This document shows positions 7,956-16,830 of a stretch of DNA of 64,000 nt, piece by piece. The first letter of the stretch is position 1, and every line of letters begins with the position of its first letter. The notes under the pieces are model-generated. The model was not told where the DNA came from and did not search any database. It saw only the letters and a program-made list of their open reading frames with translations. The position numbers were made by a program, and so were the translations under genes. This DNA is from CADEED01 sp039931065. GTDB lineage: Bacteria > Pseudomonadota > Gammaproteobacteria > Steroidobacterales > Steroidobacteraceae. The stretch lies in NCBI GenBank assembly GCA_039931065.1, contig JBDTSP010000003.1, forward strand, positions 186,001 to 250,000, given 5' to 3'.

Positions 7956-9383
7956 TCACTTGTTGATGTTGTCGATGGCGCGCTTGTCGGCGGCCAACGC
8001 GGCCTCGTGCAGCGCTTCGGACAACGTCGGATGCGCATGGATCGTCCGCTGCAGATCCTCACTGCTCGCCGAATACTCCATCGCCAGCACGGCTTCGGCG
8101 ATCAACTCGCCCGCCATCGGCCCGATGATGTGTACGCCCAGGATCTCGTCGTCATCCTGCGCGGCGATCAGCTTCACGAAACCGGCGGTGGCTTCCATGG
8201 CGCGTGCGCGACCGCTGGCCGCGAACGGGAACTGGCCGATCTTGTAGGCGCGGCCGCTGCTCTTCACCTGCTCTTCGGTCAACCCCACCCAGGCGATCTC
8301 CGGGTGCGTGTAGATCACCGACGGAACGGTGTTGTAGTTGGTGTGGCCGTATTTGCCGGCCACCAGGTCGCCGACCATCACGCCTTCTTCTTTCGCCTTG
8401 TGCGCGAGCATCGCGCCGCGCACGCAATCGCCGACCGCCCAGACGTTTTCCACGCTGGTCTTGCAGTGATCGTCGACCTTGATGAAGCCGCGTTCGTCGA
8501 GCTGGACACCCGTGTCGTCCGCCAGCAGATTCTTCGTGAACGGCCGGCGGCCGACCGCGACGATCAGCTTGTCGACGGTGATCGTCTGACTACCGGTCGA
8601 ATCGCTGTAGGTGACCTCGACGGAATTTCCCGAAACCTTTGCGCCGGAAACCTTCGCACCCAGCTTGATATCCAGGCCCTGCTTCTTGAAATGACGCGCG
8701 GCTTCTTTCGCGAGACCCTGATCGGCCACGGCGAGGAAGGTATCGAGCGCTTCGAGCACCACGACTTCGCTGCCCAGTCGGCGCCAAACGCTGCCGAGTT
8801 CGAGACCGATGACGCCGGCACCGACCACCGCGAGCCGCTTCGGCACGGCGTCGAAATCGAGCGCGCCCCAGGAATCGACGATGTTCTTGCCGTCGAACGG
8901 CATGCTCTTCAATTCGGTCGGGATCGAGCCGCTCGCCAGCACGATGTGTTTCGCGGACAGCGTTTCGACCTTGCCGTCGTGCGCGGTGAATTCCACCTTG
9001 CGATTGGCCAGTAGTTTGCCGTGGCCCTGCAGCGCGGTGACGCCGGCGCTCTTCAACAACATCGCGATGCCGGTGGTGCTGGCCTTGACGATGCCGGTCT
9101 TGCGCTTCTGCATCTGCGTGACGTCGAAGTCGACGCTGCCGACCTTGATGCCATGGACGCCGAGCTCTTCTTTGGTCTTGTGATACAGCTCGCTCGATTC
9201 GAGCAACGCCTTCGACGGAATGCAGCCCGCATTCGTGCAGGTGCCGCCGAACACGGCGCTGCCGTCCTTGTTCTTCCACTCGTCGATACAGGCGACCTTG
9301 AGCTTGTTCTGACCCGCGCGAATGGCGGCGGGATAACCCGCAGGACCGCCACCGACGACGATCACATCGTATTCATTGGCCAT
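7956..9383 (-). CDS. lpdA: Dihydrolipoyl dehydrogenase (E3)
   Basis: The 475-aa flavoprotein regenerates lipoamide in the 2-oxoglutarate dehydrogenase complex, passing electrons to NAD+. Visible features are the FAD-binding GGGPAGYPAAIRAGQ near residue 11, the redox-active disulfide GGTCTNAGCIPSKALL near 47-62, the NAD-binding VVGAGVIGLELGSVWRRLGS near 185, and the C-terminal His-Glu pair in HAHPTLSEALHEAAL. It starts 10 bases after sucB, so it is the dedicated E3 of this operon. Confidence 0.96.
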   Translation of the reverse strand: MANEYDVIVVGGGPAGYPAAIRAGQNKLKVACIDEWKNKDGSAVFGGTCTNAGCIPSKALLESSELYHKTKEELGVHGIKVGSVDFDVTQMQKRKTGIVKASTTGIAMLLKSAGVTALQGHGKLLANRKVEFTAHDGKVETLSAKHIVLASGSIPTELKSMPFDGKNIVDSWGALDFDAVPKRLAVVGAGVIGLELGSVWRRLGSEVVVLEALDTFLAVADQGLAKEAARHFKKQGLDIKLGAKVSGAKVSGNSVEVTYSDSTGSQTITVDKLIVAVGRRPFTKNLLADDTGVQLDERGFIKVDDHCKTSVENVWAVGDCVRGAMLAHKAKEEGVMVGDLVAGKYGHTNYNTVPSVIYTHPEIAWVGLTEEQVKSSGRAYKIGQFPFAASGRARAMEATAGFVKLIAAQDDDEILGVHIIGPMAGELIAEAVLAMEYSASSEDLQRTIHAHPTLSEALHEAALAADKRAIDNINK

Positions 9384-9393
9384 TTGATTTTCC

Positions 9394-10617
9394 TCAGACG
9401 CTCAGCAGCAACCGCGCCGGATCTTCCAGGCAATCCTTGACGGTCACGAGGAATTGCACCGCCTCGCGGCCATCGATGATGCGGTGATCGTAGGAGAGCG
9501 CCAGGTACATCATCGGACGAATCACGATCTCGCCGTTCACGACCACGGGCCGGTCCATCGTCTTGTGCATGCCGAGGATCGCGCTCTGCGGCATGTTGAC
9601 GATAGGCGTCGACTGCAATGAGCCGAACGTACCGCCATTGGTGATGGAGAACGTGCCTCCGGTAAGTTCCTCGAGCGTGATCTTGCCGTCGCGCGCGCGC
9701 GTGGCGAACGCGCCGATGTTCTTCTCGACGTCCGCATAACTCTGCAGGTCCGCATCACGCAGGACCGGCACCATCAAGCCCTTTTCCGTCGAGACCGCGA
9801 CACCGATGTCGTAGTACTCGTGATAGACGATGTCCGTGCCTTCGATCGACGCGTTGACGGTCGGGAAGCGTTTCAACGCCTCGACCGCCGCCTTCACGAA
9901 GAAGGACATGAAGCCGAGCTTCACGCCGTGTTTCTTCTCGAAACTTTCCTTGTACTTCGCGCGCACCTCCATGACGGACTTGAGGTCCACTTCGTTGAAC
10001 GTCGTGAGCTGCGCCTGCGACTGCTGCGCCTGGAGCAGCCGCTCGGCGATACGAGCGCGCAGGCGGGTCATCGGCACTCGCTGGTCCTGACGACCGGCCG
10101 CACCGCTTGCGGCGGGCACAGCAGCGGCTGATTTGCCGGCAGCGGCAGCCGTCGGCTTGTCCAGATAGTCGACGACATCTCCCTTGGTGATGCGCCCATC
10201 GCGGCCCGAGGCCGGAATCCTGGAAGGATCCAGTTTCTTCTCCTCGACCATGCGGCGCACGGACGGGGCGAGTTTGTCGCCGCCCGCGGCAGGGGCGGCA
10301 GCCGCAGCCGGTTTCGCGGCGGCCGGAGCAGGCGTGGTGGCCGCGGGTTTGGCGGCGGCAGGTGCAGCAGTTGCGGCGGCGCCCTCTTCGAGAACGGCCA
10401 ACACCTGGCCGCTGGTCACCGACGTTCCGGCGACGACGCGCAGTTCCTTCAACACGCCGCTCACGGGCGCCGGAACTTCCAGTACCACTTTGTCGGTTTC
10501 GAGATCCGCGAGATTCTCATCACGCGTCACGGTCTGCCCGGCCTGTTTGTGCCAGGTGACGAGGGTCGCATCGGCAACCGACTCGGGTAACTGCGGAACT
10601 TTGATTTCAATGGCCAT
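9394..10617 (-). CDS. sucB: Dihydrolipoyllysine succinyltransferase (E2 of 2-oxoglutarate dehydrogenase)
   Basis: The 407-aa protein has a lipoyl domain (1-75) with the lipoylated Lys in DLETDKVVLEVPAP, an Ala/Pro-rich hinge, a peripheral-subunit-binding domain (APSVRRMVEEKKLDPSRI, about 115-150), and a catalytic acyltransferase domain ending in SYDHRIIDGREAVQFL, which has the active-site His and Asp. It transfers the succinyl group from lipoamide to CoA. It lies 15 bases after sucA and 10 before lpdA in a sucAB-lpdA operon. sucCD is not in the window. Confidence 0.96.
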   Translation of the reverse strand: MAIEIKVPQLPESVADATLVTWHKQAGQTVTRDENLADLETDKVVLEVPAPVSGVLKELRVVAGTSVTSGQVLAVLEEGAAATAAPAAAKPAATTPAPAAAKPAAAAAPAAGGDKLAPSVRRMVEEKKLDPSRIPASGRDGRITKGDVVDYLDKPTAAAAGKSAAAVPAASGAAGRQDQRVPMTRLRARIAERLLQAQQSQAQLTTFNEVDLKSVMEVRAKYKESFEKKHGVKLGFMSFFVKAAVEALKRFPTVNASIEGTDIVYHEYYDIGVAVSTEKGLMVPVLRDADLQSYADVEKNIGAFATRARDGKITLEELTGGTFSITNGGTFGSLQSTPIVNMPQSAILGMHKTMDRPVVVNGEIVIRPMMYLALSYDHRIIDGREAVQFLVTVKDCLEDPARLLLSV

Positions 10618-10632
10618 GTTGTTTGAATGTCC

Positions 10633-13536
10633 TTAACGCGACGTGGCGGCGGCGGCCGGCGTAGCCGTGAGGCGCTTGGTTTCGCGCGCCCCGTCTTCTT
10701 TGTTGGTGGCGGTCAATGCGGCTTCGATCAGGCCGCGTTGTTCGGCCTCGTGAATCTTCGAGATACCCGTGGCGGGCGCGGCGGCCGGCGGACGGCCGGC
10801 GTACAGCAACTCCCGCTTGCCCACCATCGCCTGCAGGCGATGCCGGATCTGGTACCAGGCACCCTGGTTCTGCGGCTCTTCCTGGCACCACACGACTTCG
10901 CGGGCGTTCGGATACTTCGCGAGCAGTGCTTCCATTTCCGGCACTGGAAATGGATAGAGCTGTTCGACCCGTACCACGGCAACGTCGTTGTTGTTAGTCG
11001 CGCGGCGCGCCTTCAGCAGATCGAAATAGACCTTGCCCGACGACAACACCACGCGGCGCACGTTTGCCGGTTGCGGTTTGTCGATGTCGTCGATGACCAC
11101 GTCGAACTCGCCATTGGCCAGGTCTTCGAGCGATGACACCGACAGCTCGTGACGCAGCAGCGATTTCGGCGTCATCACGATCAGCGGCTTGCGCAAGCTG
11201 CGCAGGATCTGGCGGCGGATCATGTGATACATCTGCGCGGGCGTCGAAGGCACACACACGACCATGTTGTTCTCGGCGCACAGCTGCAGGAAACGCTCGA
11301 GACGCGCGGAGGAATGTTCCGGACCCTGACCCTCGTAACCATGCGGCAGGAACAGCGCGAGACCGCACAGACGGCCCCACTTCGCCTCGCCGGAACTGAT
11401 GAACTGATCGATGATGACCTGCGCGCCGTTGACGAAGTCGCCGAACTGGCCTTCCCAGATGACGAGCGCCGACGGATCGGTGGTCGAGTAACCGTATTCG
11501 AAGCCCAGCACCGCCTCTTCGGAGAGCACCGAGTCGGTGATCTGGAACGAGGGCTGGCGCTCGGCGATGTGTTGCAGCGGAATGTAACGCGCGCCAGTCG
11601 ACTGCTCATGCAACACGGCGTGACGATGGAAGAACGTGCCGCGACCCGCGTCCTGGCCGGTGAAGCGGATCGAATTGCCTTCTTCGAGAATACTGGCGTA
11701 CGCGAGTGTTTCCGCACAGCCCCAGTCGAGCGGCAAATCGCCGTTGATCATCTTGACGCGATTCGCCATGACCTGCGCGACGCGCGGATGCAGCGCGAAA
11801 TTCTCCGGAAACTTCACGATGCGGGCGCCGAGGGACTTCAGGTGCGCCATGTCGCCGCCGCCTTTCACCCGCTCTGTCCAGTCGTTGCCGAGGTATTTGC
11901 TCCAGTCGACGGTGTACTTGTTGCCGATCATGCCGAGCGAGGCGCGCGCCTGCGGGCGGCCCTCGTCGAGGCCCTGGCGATAGGATTCGCTCAAGGCCGC
12001 AGCTTCCGAGTCGCCCAGCACACCTGCCGCCACCAGGCGATCGGCGTAGATCTTGCGGGTAGTCAGGTGCTGGCGGATGGTCTGATACATCACCGGCTGC
12101 GTCGCTGCCGGTTCGTCCGCTTCGTTGTGCCCATGACGCCGGTAACAGACAAGGTCGATGACCACGTCCTTGTTGAATCGCTGGCGATACGCGAGCGCCA
12201 GGCGCGTGACGAACACCACCGCGTCCGGATCGTCGCCGTTCACGTGGAAGATAGGCGTCTCGAGCATCTTCGCGACGTCCGAGCAGTACATCGTCGAACG
12301 CGCGTCTTCCGGGTCGGAGGTGGTGAAGCCGACCTGATTGTTGATGATGATGTGGACGCTGCCGCCGGTGTAGAACGCGCGCGCCTGCGAGAGCTGCAGC
12401 GTTTCCATCACCACGCCCTGGCCGGCAAACGCGGCGTCGCCGTGGATGAGGATCGGCAATACACGCGTGCCCTTGGTATCGCCACGCCGTTCCTGGCGCG
12501 CGCGCACTGACCCTTCGACCACCGGGTTCACGACCTCGAGATGGGAGGGGTTGAAAGCCAGCGCCACGTGTACGTTGCCGCCAGGCGTGCGCAGATCGGA
12601 CGAGAAGCCCTTGTGGTACTTCACGTCGCCCGAGCCCTGCATGTGCGCGGTGTCGTACTTGCCTTCGAATTCGTTGAACAACACTGACGGCGATTTGCCG
12701 AGCAGGTTCACCAGTACGTTCAGGCGGCCGCGATGAGCCATGCCGATGACGCATTCTTCAATGCCCTGCTGGCCGCCCCTCTGGATGAGGTCGTCGAGCA
12801 GCGGGATCAGCGAATCGCCGCCTTCGAGCGAGAATCGTTTCTGACCGACGTATTTCGTGTGCAGGTAACGCTCCAGGCCTTCGGCGGCGGAGAGCTGCCA
12901 GAGAATGTTCTTCTGTTCTTCCGGCGTGAGCTTGCCGATGAGGCGGCCGACCAGGTACTGGTCTTGCAGCCAGAGGCGCTCTTCGGTGTTCGACACGTGC
13001 GCGAACTCGGCGCCAATCGTGCCGCAGTAGGCGTATTCGAGCTGGGCGATGATCTCGCGCAGCTTGAGCCTTGGGGCGAGCTCATTCGGACGCGAGCCGG
13101 TCAGGAATTCGGTGTCGAGGTCGGCGTCGGTGAGGCCGAAATAGCCAAGTTCGAGCACACGCGGGCGTTCGCGTTTCTGCAGCCCGAGCGGATCCAGGTT
13201 CGCGATGAGGTGGCCGCGGTTGGCGTAAATCTGGACCAGCCGGGAGACGGCGCCCTGTTTCGCGGCTGTTTCGCCACCCGGGGATGCGGCCCCTGCGGCG
13301 AGACGCGGTTTGGACGCGCGCTGCAGGATGCCGGCCTGGACGGTGGAATGACTCTGTTCGGCACCCGCGCCGTCGCGCAGCTTCTGGCCGTCCTGAAGCT
13401 TCTTGAAATACTCGCGCCACTTCGAATCGACACTCTGCGGATCGGCGAGGTACTGCTCATAGAGAGCTTCAACGTAAGGGGCGTTGCCACCCGACAAAGG
13501 AGTGGACGCGAGCAACTCGCCAAGGCTTCCGGCCAT
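10633..13536 (-). CDS. sucA: 2-oxoglutarate dehydrogenase E1 component
   Basis: The 967-aa thiamine-diphosphate enzyme decarboxylates 2-oxoglutarate and reductively succinylates E2 in the TCA cycle. The N-terminus (PYVEALYEQYLADPQSVDSK) is the typical SucA helical segment. The ThDP-binding motif starts at IHGDAAFAGQGVVMET, with HIIINNQVGFTTS and CYRRHGHNEADEPAATQP after it. The C-terminal pyrimidine-binding domain is complete through ELLYAGRPPAAAPATG. Length matches the family. It begins the operon; a promoter would lie in 13537-13627. Confidence 0.97.
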   Translation of the reverse strand: MAGSLGELLASTPLSGGNAPYVEALYEQYLADPQSVDSKWREYFKKLQDGQKLRDGAGAEQSHSTVQAGILQRASKPRLAAGAASPGGETAAKQGAVSRLVQIYANRGHLIANLDPLGLQKRERPRVLELGYFGLTDADLDTEFLTGSRPNELAPRLKLREIIAQLEYAYCGTIGAEFAHVSNTEERLWLQDQYLVGRLIGKLTPEEQKNILWQLSAAEGLERYLHTKYVGQKRFSLEGGDSLIPLLDDLIQRGGQQGIEECVIGMAHRGRLNVLVNLLGKSPSVLFNEFEGKYDTAHMQGSGDVKYHKGFSSDLRTPGGNVHVALAFNPSHLEVVNPVVEGSVRARQERRGDTKGTRVLPILIHGDAAFAGQGVVMETLQLSQARAFYTGGSVHIIINNQVGFTTSDPEDARSTMYCSDVAKMLETPIFHVNGDDPDAVVFVTRLALAYRQRFNKDVVIDLVCYRRHGHNEADEPAATQPVMYQTIRQHLTTRKIYADRLVAAGVLGDSEAAALSESYRQGLDEGRPQARASLGMIGNKYTVDWSKYLGNDWTERVKGGGDMAHLKSLGARIVKFPENFALHPRVAQVMANRVKMINGDLPLDWGCAETLAYASILEEGNSIRFTGQDAGRGTFFHRHAVLHEQSTGARYIPLQHIAERQPSFQITDSVLSEEAVLGFEYGYSTTDPSALVIWEGQFGDFVNGAQVIIDQFISSGEAKWGRLCGLALFLPHGYEGQGPEHSSARLERFLQLCAENNMVVCVPSTPAQMYHMIRRQILRSLRKPLIVMTPKSLLRHELSVSSLEDLANGEFDVVIDDIDKPQPANVRRVVLSSGKVYFDLLKARRATNNNDVAVVRVEQLYPFPVPEMEALLAKYPNAREVVWCQEEPQNQGAWYQIRHRLQAMVGKRELLYAGRPPAAAPATGISKIHEAEQRGLIEAALTATNKEDGARETKRLTATPAAAATSR

Positions 13537-13627
13537 ACGAGAAAAAATCCTGTGGACTCAAGGTCCTGGAGCGAGAAAGGGGCGGTATGTTAGCCGAAGC
13601 GGCCCATACCCGAAAGGCGACCAGTGC

Positions 13628-14086
13628 CTAATCTAGGGGAATGTTACGTAAAAGAAAGAGCTCGTAACCCACGAGCGCGCAATACATTCCGAGTACCCCG
13701 TACAGCGCCAACCCTACCGCCTTGCCGTAGTAGCGCAGCCGGGCCAAAAGCGTCAATACGACCACGCCTATGGCGGTCAGGCCGAACTTCCAAGAAACGA
13801 AGCTGTGCCCCGACTCGTGCACCAGCGGTTCCATCACCGGGTTGATCTCGCTTGCACCGAGACCGATCAACTTGAGCGTCAGGATCGCGTCGGCGCTGCA
13901 CAGGAGCAGGATCAGTATGCCGACTGCCAGCCACTGGGGATGAAACCAGTCGGTGACGACAAGGTGGCGTTCGCTGTCGCGACGAGGCGCGATGCGTCGG
14001 CGGACGAAGTTGCCACGCCACAGCGCACGAAGGACGGAACGACGTCTTTCATTGGGGACGCGTCGTTCGATGCTGGGTTGGGGCAT
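13628..14086 (-). CDS. Small integral membrane protein, DUF5658-like
   Basis: The 152-aa protein has a basic cytoplasmic N-terminus of about 45 residues followed by about three membrane helices: WLAVGILILLLCSADAILTL, FGLTAIGVVVLTLLARL and GLALYGVLGMYCALVGYELF. The segment between helices 1 and 2 (GLGASEINPVMEPLV) resembles the DUF5658 family, whose function is unknown. It stands alone between sucA and the TonB-dependent receptor on the same strand. No function is assigned. Confidence 0.6.
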   Translation of the reverse strand: MPQPSIERRVPNERRRSVLRALWRGNFVRRRIAPRRDSERHLVVTDWFHPQWLAVGILILLLCSADAILTLKLIGLGASEINPVMEPLVHESGHSFVSWKFGLTAIGVVVLTLLARLRYYGKAVGLALYGVLGMYCALVGYELFLLRNIPLD

Positions 14087-14166
14087 TCGCGTTCATTGTA
14101 TGAGTGGCGTTGCCTGCCGGAATGTCACGAGCGCGCAATCGCGTGTGAGCCAAGTCCCATTTCGTC

Positions 14167-16089
14167 TCAGTAGCTGTAGCGCAGCTCCGCCATGACGCTG
14201 CGGCGAATCTCCCGCCCCTGCGGATCCGCGTACTCGCGGTGTATTTCGTTAAGTAGATTGAAACCCTTGACGGCGACTTCGAGGCGCTCGCTCGCGCGCC
14301 AGCCGATGCGCGCGGAGAGTTCGGTGTATTGCGGTAGCTCGGGGGCCGGCATTGCGCCAACCTTGCGCCATACCGCATCGACACTGAAGCGCCCGAAATC
14401 CATCGACGACTTGAGCAGGTAGCTCGAGGTCGGATCGTTGCCCGCCTGGCTCACGCCGACGATTCCGGATGCGCCGTCGCTGAATTCGAGCCGCTTGTGA
14501 ACCGAACGAAATCCCGGCGAGACCCGCCACCACGAGTTGACCTGCAGATTGGCCCAGGCTTCGACGCCGTAAGTGCTGCCTTCGATGAAATTGCCCCAGC
14601 GCAGCGGCAGCAGCGTGACCGGGGTTATTTCGATGCTGCGCAGATCGTCGTAATCGTCGTAGAACAGGCTCGCGGAGAAAGACACATCGGCTGCGGGTTG
14701 CCCGCGATAACCGATTTCGTACGCGGTTACCTTCTCGGTTTTGAAGTCCGGATTGCCGCTCACGAACAATGCACCGCCGGCAAATTCCTGCACGTCGGTA
14801 TCGAACGGAGTCGGCGCACGGATCGCCTGCGACCCGGCGATCCAGAACAGCGTGGTGTCGTTCGGTGCCCATGAAAGGCGCAGATCCGGCAACACGTTCC
14901 AGGCCGAATAGCTGTTGTCCTCGAGCTTGACGCCCGCGATCAGCTTGAGCCGCTCCGTCAGGGCGAAGTTGTCCTGGATGAACAAGTTGGTCTGCTCGAG
15001 CGTGCGATGGTCCGGCACGAACGCCAGCGCGTTGTTGACGGTCTGGTAGTCGTTCGAGCGACTGCCGAGACCCCAGATCAGGTGGTGCCGCGCGCCGAGC
15101 TCCGCGCTCTGCTGCAATTCGACGTCGACCGTATCGATCTCGTATTCGATGCCGCTCGGCGGGTGGTCGCGCTGAACCCGGTCGTAATAAATCTGCACCC
15201 GGGTAGATACGATCCCCGCACGTTCGAAGCGGCCGAGCAGGTTCGCGCCGGTGAACCCGACGCCGTCTGCCTCGAGGAAATTCTGCTCGGCGTGCTGGTA
15301 ATCGCCCTGCACGGTGAACATGTTGTTAGCGCCGCCGAATTCGGTCCGGAACCCGGCCTGCCACTTGCTCCAGTCGTCCTCTGCGCTGTTGCCGTCGCTC
15401 AAATCGGTGGCGCCGCGGTCGAACCACTTGGCGTACACGCGGAACGCACCGTCATTGCCAAGGGCGCCGCCGTAACGGGCACCGAACGCCTGTTCTTCGT
15501 CGCCCGCATCAAGGCGCAACAACGCGCCCTTCGTGTCGGTGGCCTTGCGCGTGATTATGTTGATCACGCCGTTCATCGCGTTCGCGCCCCACAACGTGGC
15601 GCCGGGACCCGAGATGACTTCGATGCGATCGATGTCATCCATGAGCACATCCTGCATGTCGTAGACGACACCGGAGAACAGCGGCGAATACACGCTGCGA
15701 CCGTCGATGAGGATCAGGGTCTTGTTGGAGAAGTTCTGCACGTCGGGCGAGCCGGAAAGGCCACGCGCCCCGTTGGAATATTCACTCGAGGTGAGCTGGG
15801 TCACCTGCATGTTCGGCGCGAGGCGCAACGCTTCGGGAACACTCTGCACACCGGCGCGCAGGATTTCCTCGCGGGTGATCACGTAGATGGAAGCCGGCGC
15901 GCTCGACAGGCTCTGCGCACTCTTGGAAACCGAGGTGACCTCGACATTGGCAAGTTCTTCGAGCGACATGCGCCCGAGCTCGATGATCGGGACGCCGGCG
16001 TCGGCGACCTGCTGCGCCCGGGCTGCTGTTGCCATCGTGAGAATCGCCGCCATGGCGGCAGCCTGTTTTACGCTGGCTCGAAAATTCAC
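14167..16089 (-). CDS. TonB-dependent outer-membrane receptor
   Basis: The 640-aa receptor starts at a GTG (16087-16089) that overlaps the stop of the upstream YfiR-like gene as GTGA, after a signal peptide (AAAMAAILTMATAARA). The plug domain contains ITREEILRAGVQSVPEALRL, the NKTLILIDGRSVYSPLFSG block and DRIEVISGPGATLWGANAM. The rest is a 22-strand barrel ending in a terminal aromatic (RSVMAELRYSY). Receptors of this colicin I/vitamin B12/iron-complex class import ligands using TonB energy. Translational coupling to a YfiR-like periplasmic protein next to a CHASE8-type kinase suggests a role in signalling or ligand sensing. The substrate is not evident. Confidence 0.88.
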   Translation of the reverse strand: MNFRASVKQAAAMAAILTMATAARAQQVADAGVPIIELGRMSLEELANVEVTSVSKSAQSLSSAPASIYVITREEILRAGVQSVPEALRLAPNMQVTQLTSSEYSNGARGLSGSPDVQNFSNKTLILIDGRSVYSPLFSGVVYDMQDVLMDDIDRIEVISGPGATLWGANAMNGVINIITRKATDTKGALLRLDAGDEEQAFGARYGGALGNDGAFRVYAKWFDRGATDLSDGNSAEDDWSKWQAGFRTEFGGANNMFTVQGDYQHAEQNFLEADGVGFTGANLLGRFERAGIVSTRVQIYYDRVQRDHPPSGIEYEIDTVDVELQQSAELGARHHLIWGLGSRSNDYQTVNNALAFVPDHRTLEQTNLFIQDNFALTERLKLIAGVKLEDNSYSAWNVLPDLRLSWAPNDTTLFWIAGSQAIRAPTPFDTDVQEFAGGALFVSGNPDFKTEKVTAYEIGYRGQPAADVSFSASLFYDDYDDLRSIEITPVTLLPLRWGNFIEGSTYGVEAWANLQVNSWWRVSPGFRSVHKRLEFSDGASGIVGVSQAGNDPTSSYLLKSSMDFGRFSVDAVWRKVGAMPAPELPQYTELSARIGWRASERLEVAVKGFNLLNEIHREYADPQGREIRRSVMAELRYSY

Positions 16090-16742
16090 AGTTGTACTCG
16101 TCTCTCGGCCATCGCGAAACGGATGACACATGCGGATTGTCGATGGCGTCTCACATGGGGATCGGCGCAGTTGGACCAGGCCTGGGGCCGCCGTTCGACG
16201 CGCGCCGCTACCGACAGCAACGCCGAGGCGATCTTGAGGCGCGCGCGATCGGCGGCCGCGAGCGAGACTTCAAAACGCACCTTGGGCGAAGCCTCGATGA
16301 AATTGATCACGCCACCGGCGTCGAGCCCCCTCACGTCATCGGTGACGATGAGTATGGGCAACAGGATCGCGGCTTCGCGCAGCGAGCGGCTGCGCGCCAA
16401 CGGCTCTTTCGGGCCGACATAAAGAATGTGGACACCTTCGAGCTCCGACGCGCGTGTGACCCGGCGCACCAGCGCGGGGCGGCCGTGCACCGTCATCTTC
16501 GGCAGTAGTTCGTCGAGTTGTTTGGCGACGTCTTCCGCTCCATACACGGCGATGACGAACGGACCCGCGGCGGGCGCGTCCTCGGGCCATTCGATGTAGG
16601 AAGCAAAGCGATAAAGGAAGGCGGCTTTCACGGCGTCGGCGGAGAATAGCGCCGCGAGAGACTGTGAAGATGCGAATACGCCGGCCAGGACTAGCAATGA
16701 GACGCGCGCGATCTTGCGCACGTGGATCATTGTTGGCTTCAT
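16086..16742 (-). CDS. YfiR-family periplasmic protein (DUF4154)
   Basis: The 218-aa protein is read from the ATG at 16742. It has a signal peptide (RVSLLVLAGVFASSQSLAA) and the YfiR fold signature AAFLYRFASYIEWPED near residues 40-55, followed by FVIAVYG and HILYVGPKE. YfiR is a periplasmic inhibitor that binds the sensor domain of the diguanylate cyclase YfiN. Here the downstream gene is a TonB receptor, and the divergent neighbour at 16831 is a kinase with a YfiN-like periplasmic sensor, so this protein probably acts on that kinase. The C-terminus beyond about residue 180 is basic and unlike the family, possibly because the frame reads into the receptor leader. Confidence 0.83.
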   Translation of the reverse strand: MKPTMIHVRKIARVSLLVLAGVFASSQSLAALFSADAVKAAFLYRFASYIEWPEDAPAAGPFVIAVYGAEDVAKQLDELLPKMTVHGRPALVRRVTRASELEGVHILYVGPKEPLARSRSLREAAILLPILIVTDDVRGLDAGGVINFIEASPKVRFEVSLAAADRARLKIASALLSVAARVERRPQAWSNCADPHVRRHRQSACVIRFAMAERRVQL

Positions 16743-16830
16743 CAACTTCGTCGGGCTCCCTGCTTCGGTTTGTAGGACTGATCTGATTGCAGTGGACCGT
16801 ATTTTCTATACTTAGGCAAGATGAGGAAGC

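Noticed and set aside
11149..12510. A 453-codon plus-strand open frame opposite sucA
   Set aside because: It is the antisense shadow of a clear, full-length sucA; GC-rich DNA gives long antisense frames. No domain or ribosome-binding site supports it.
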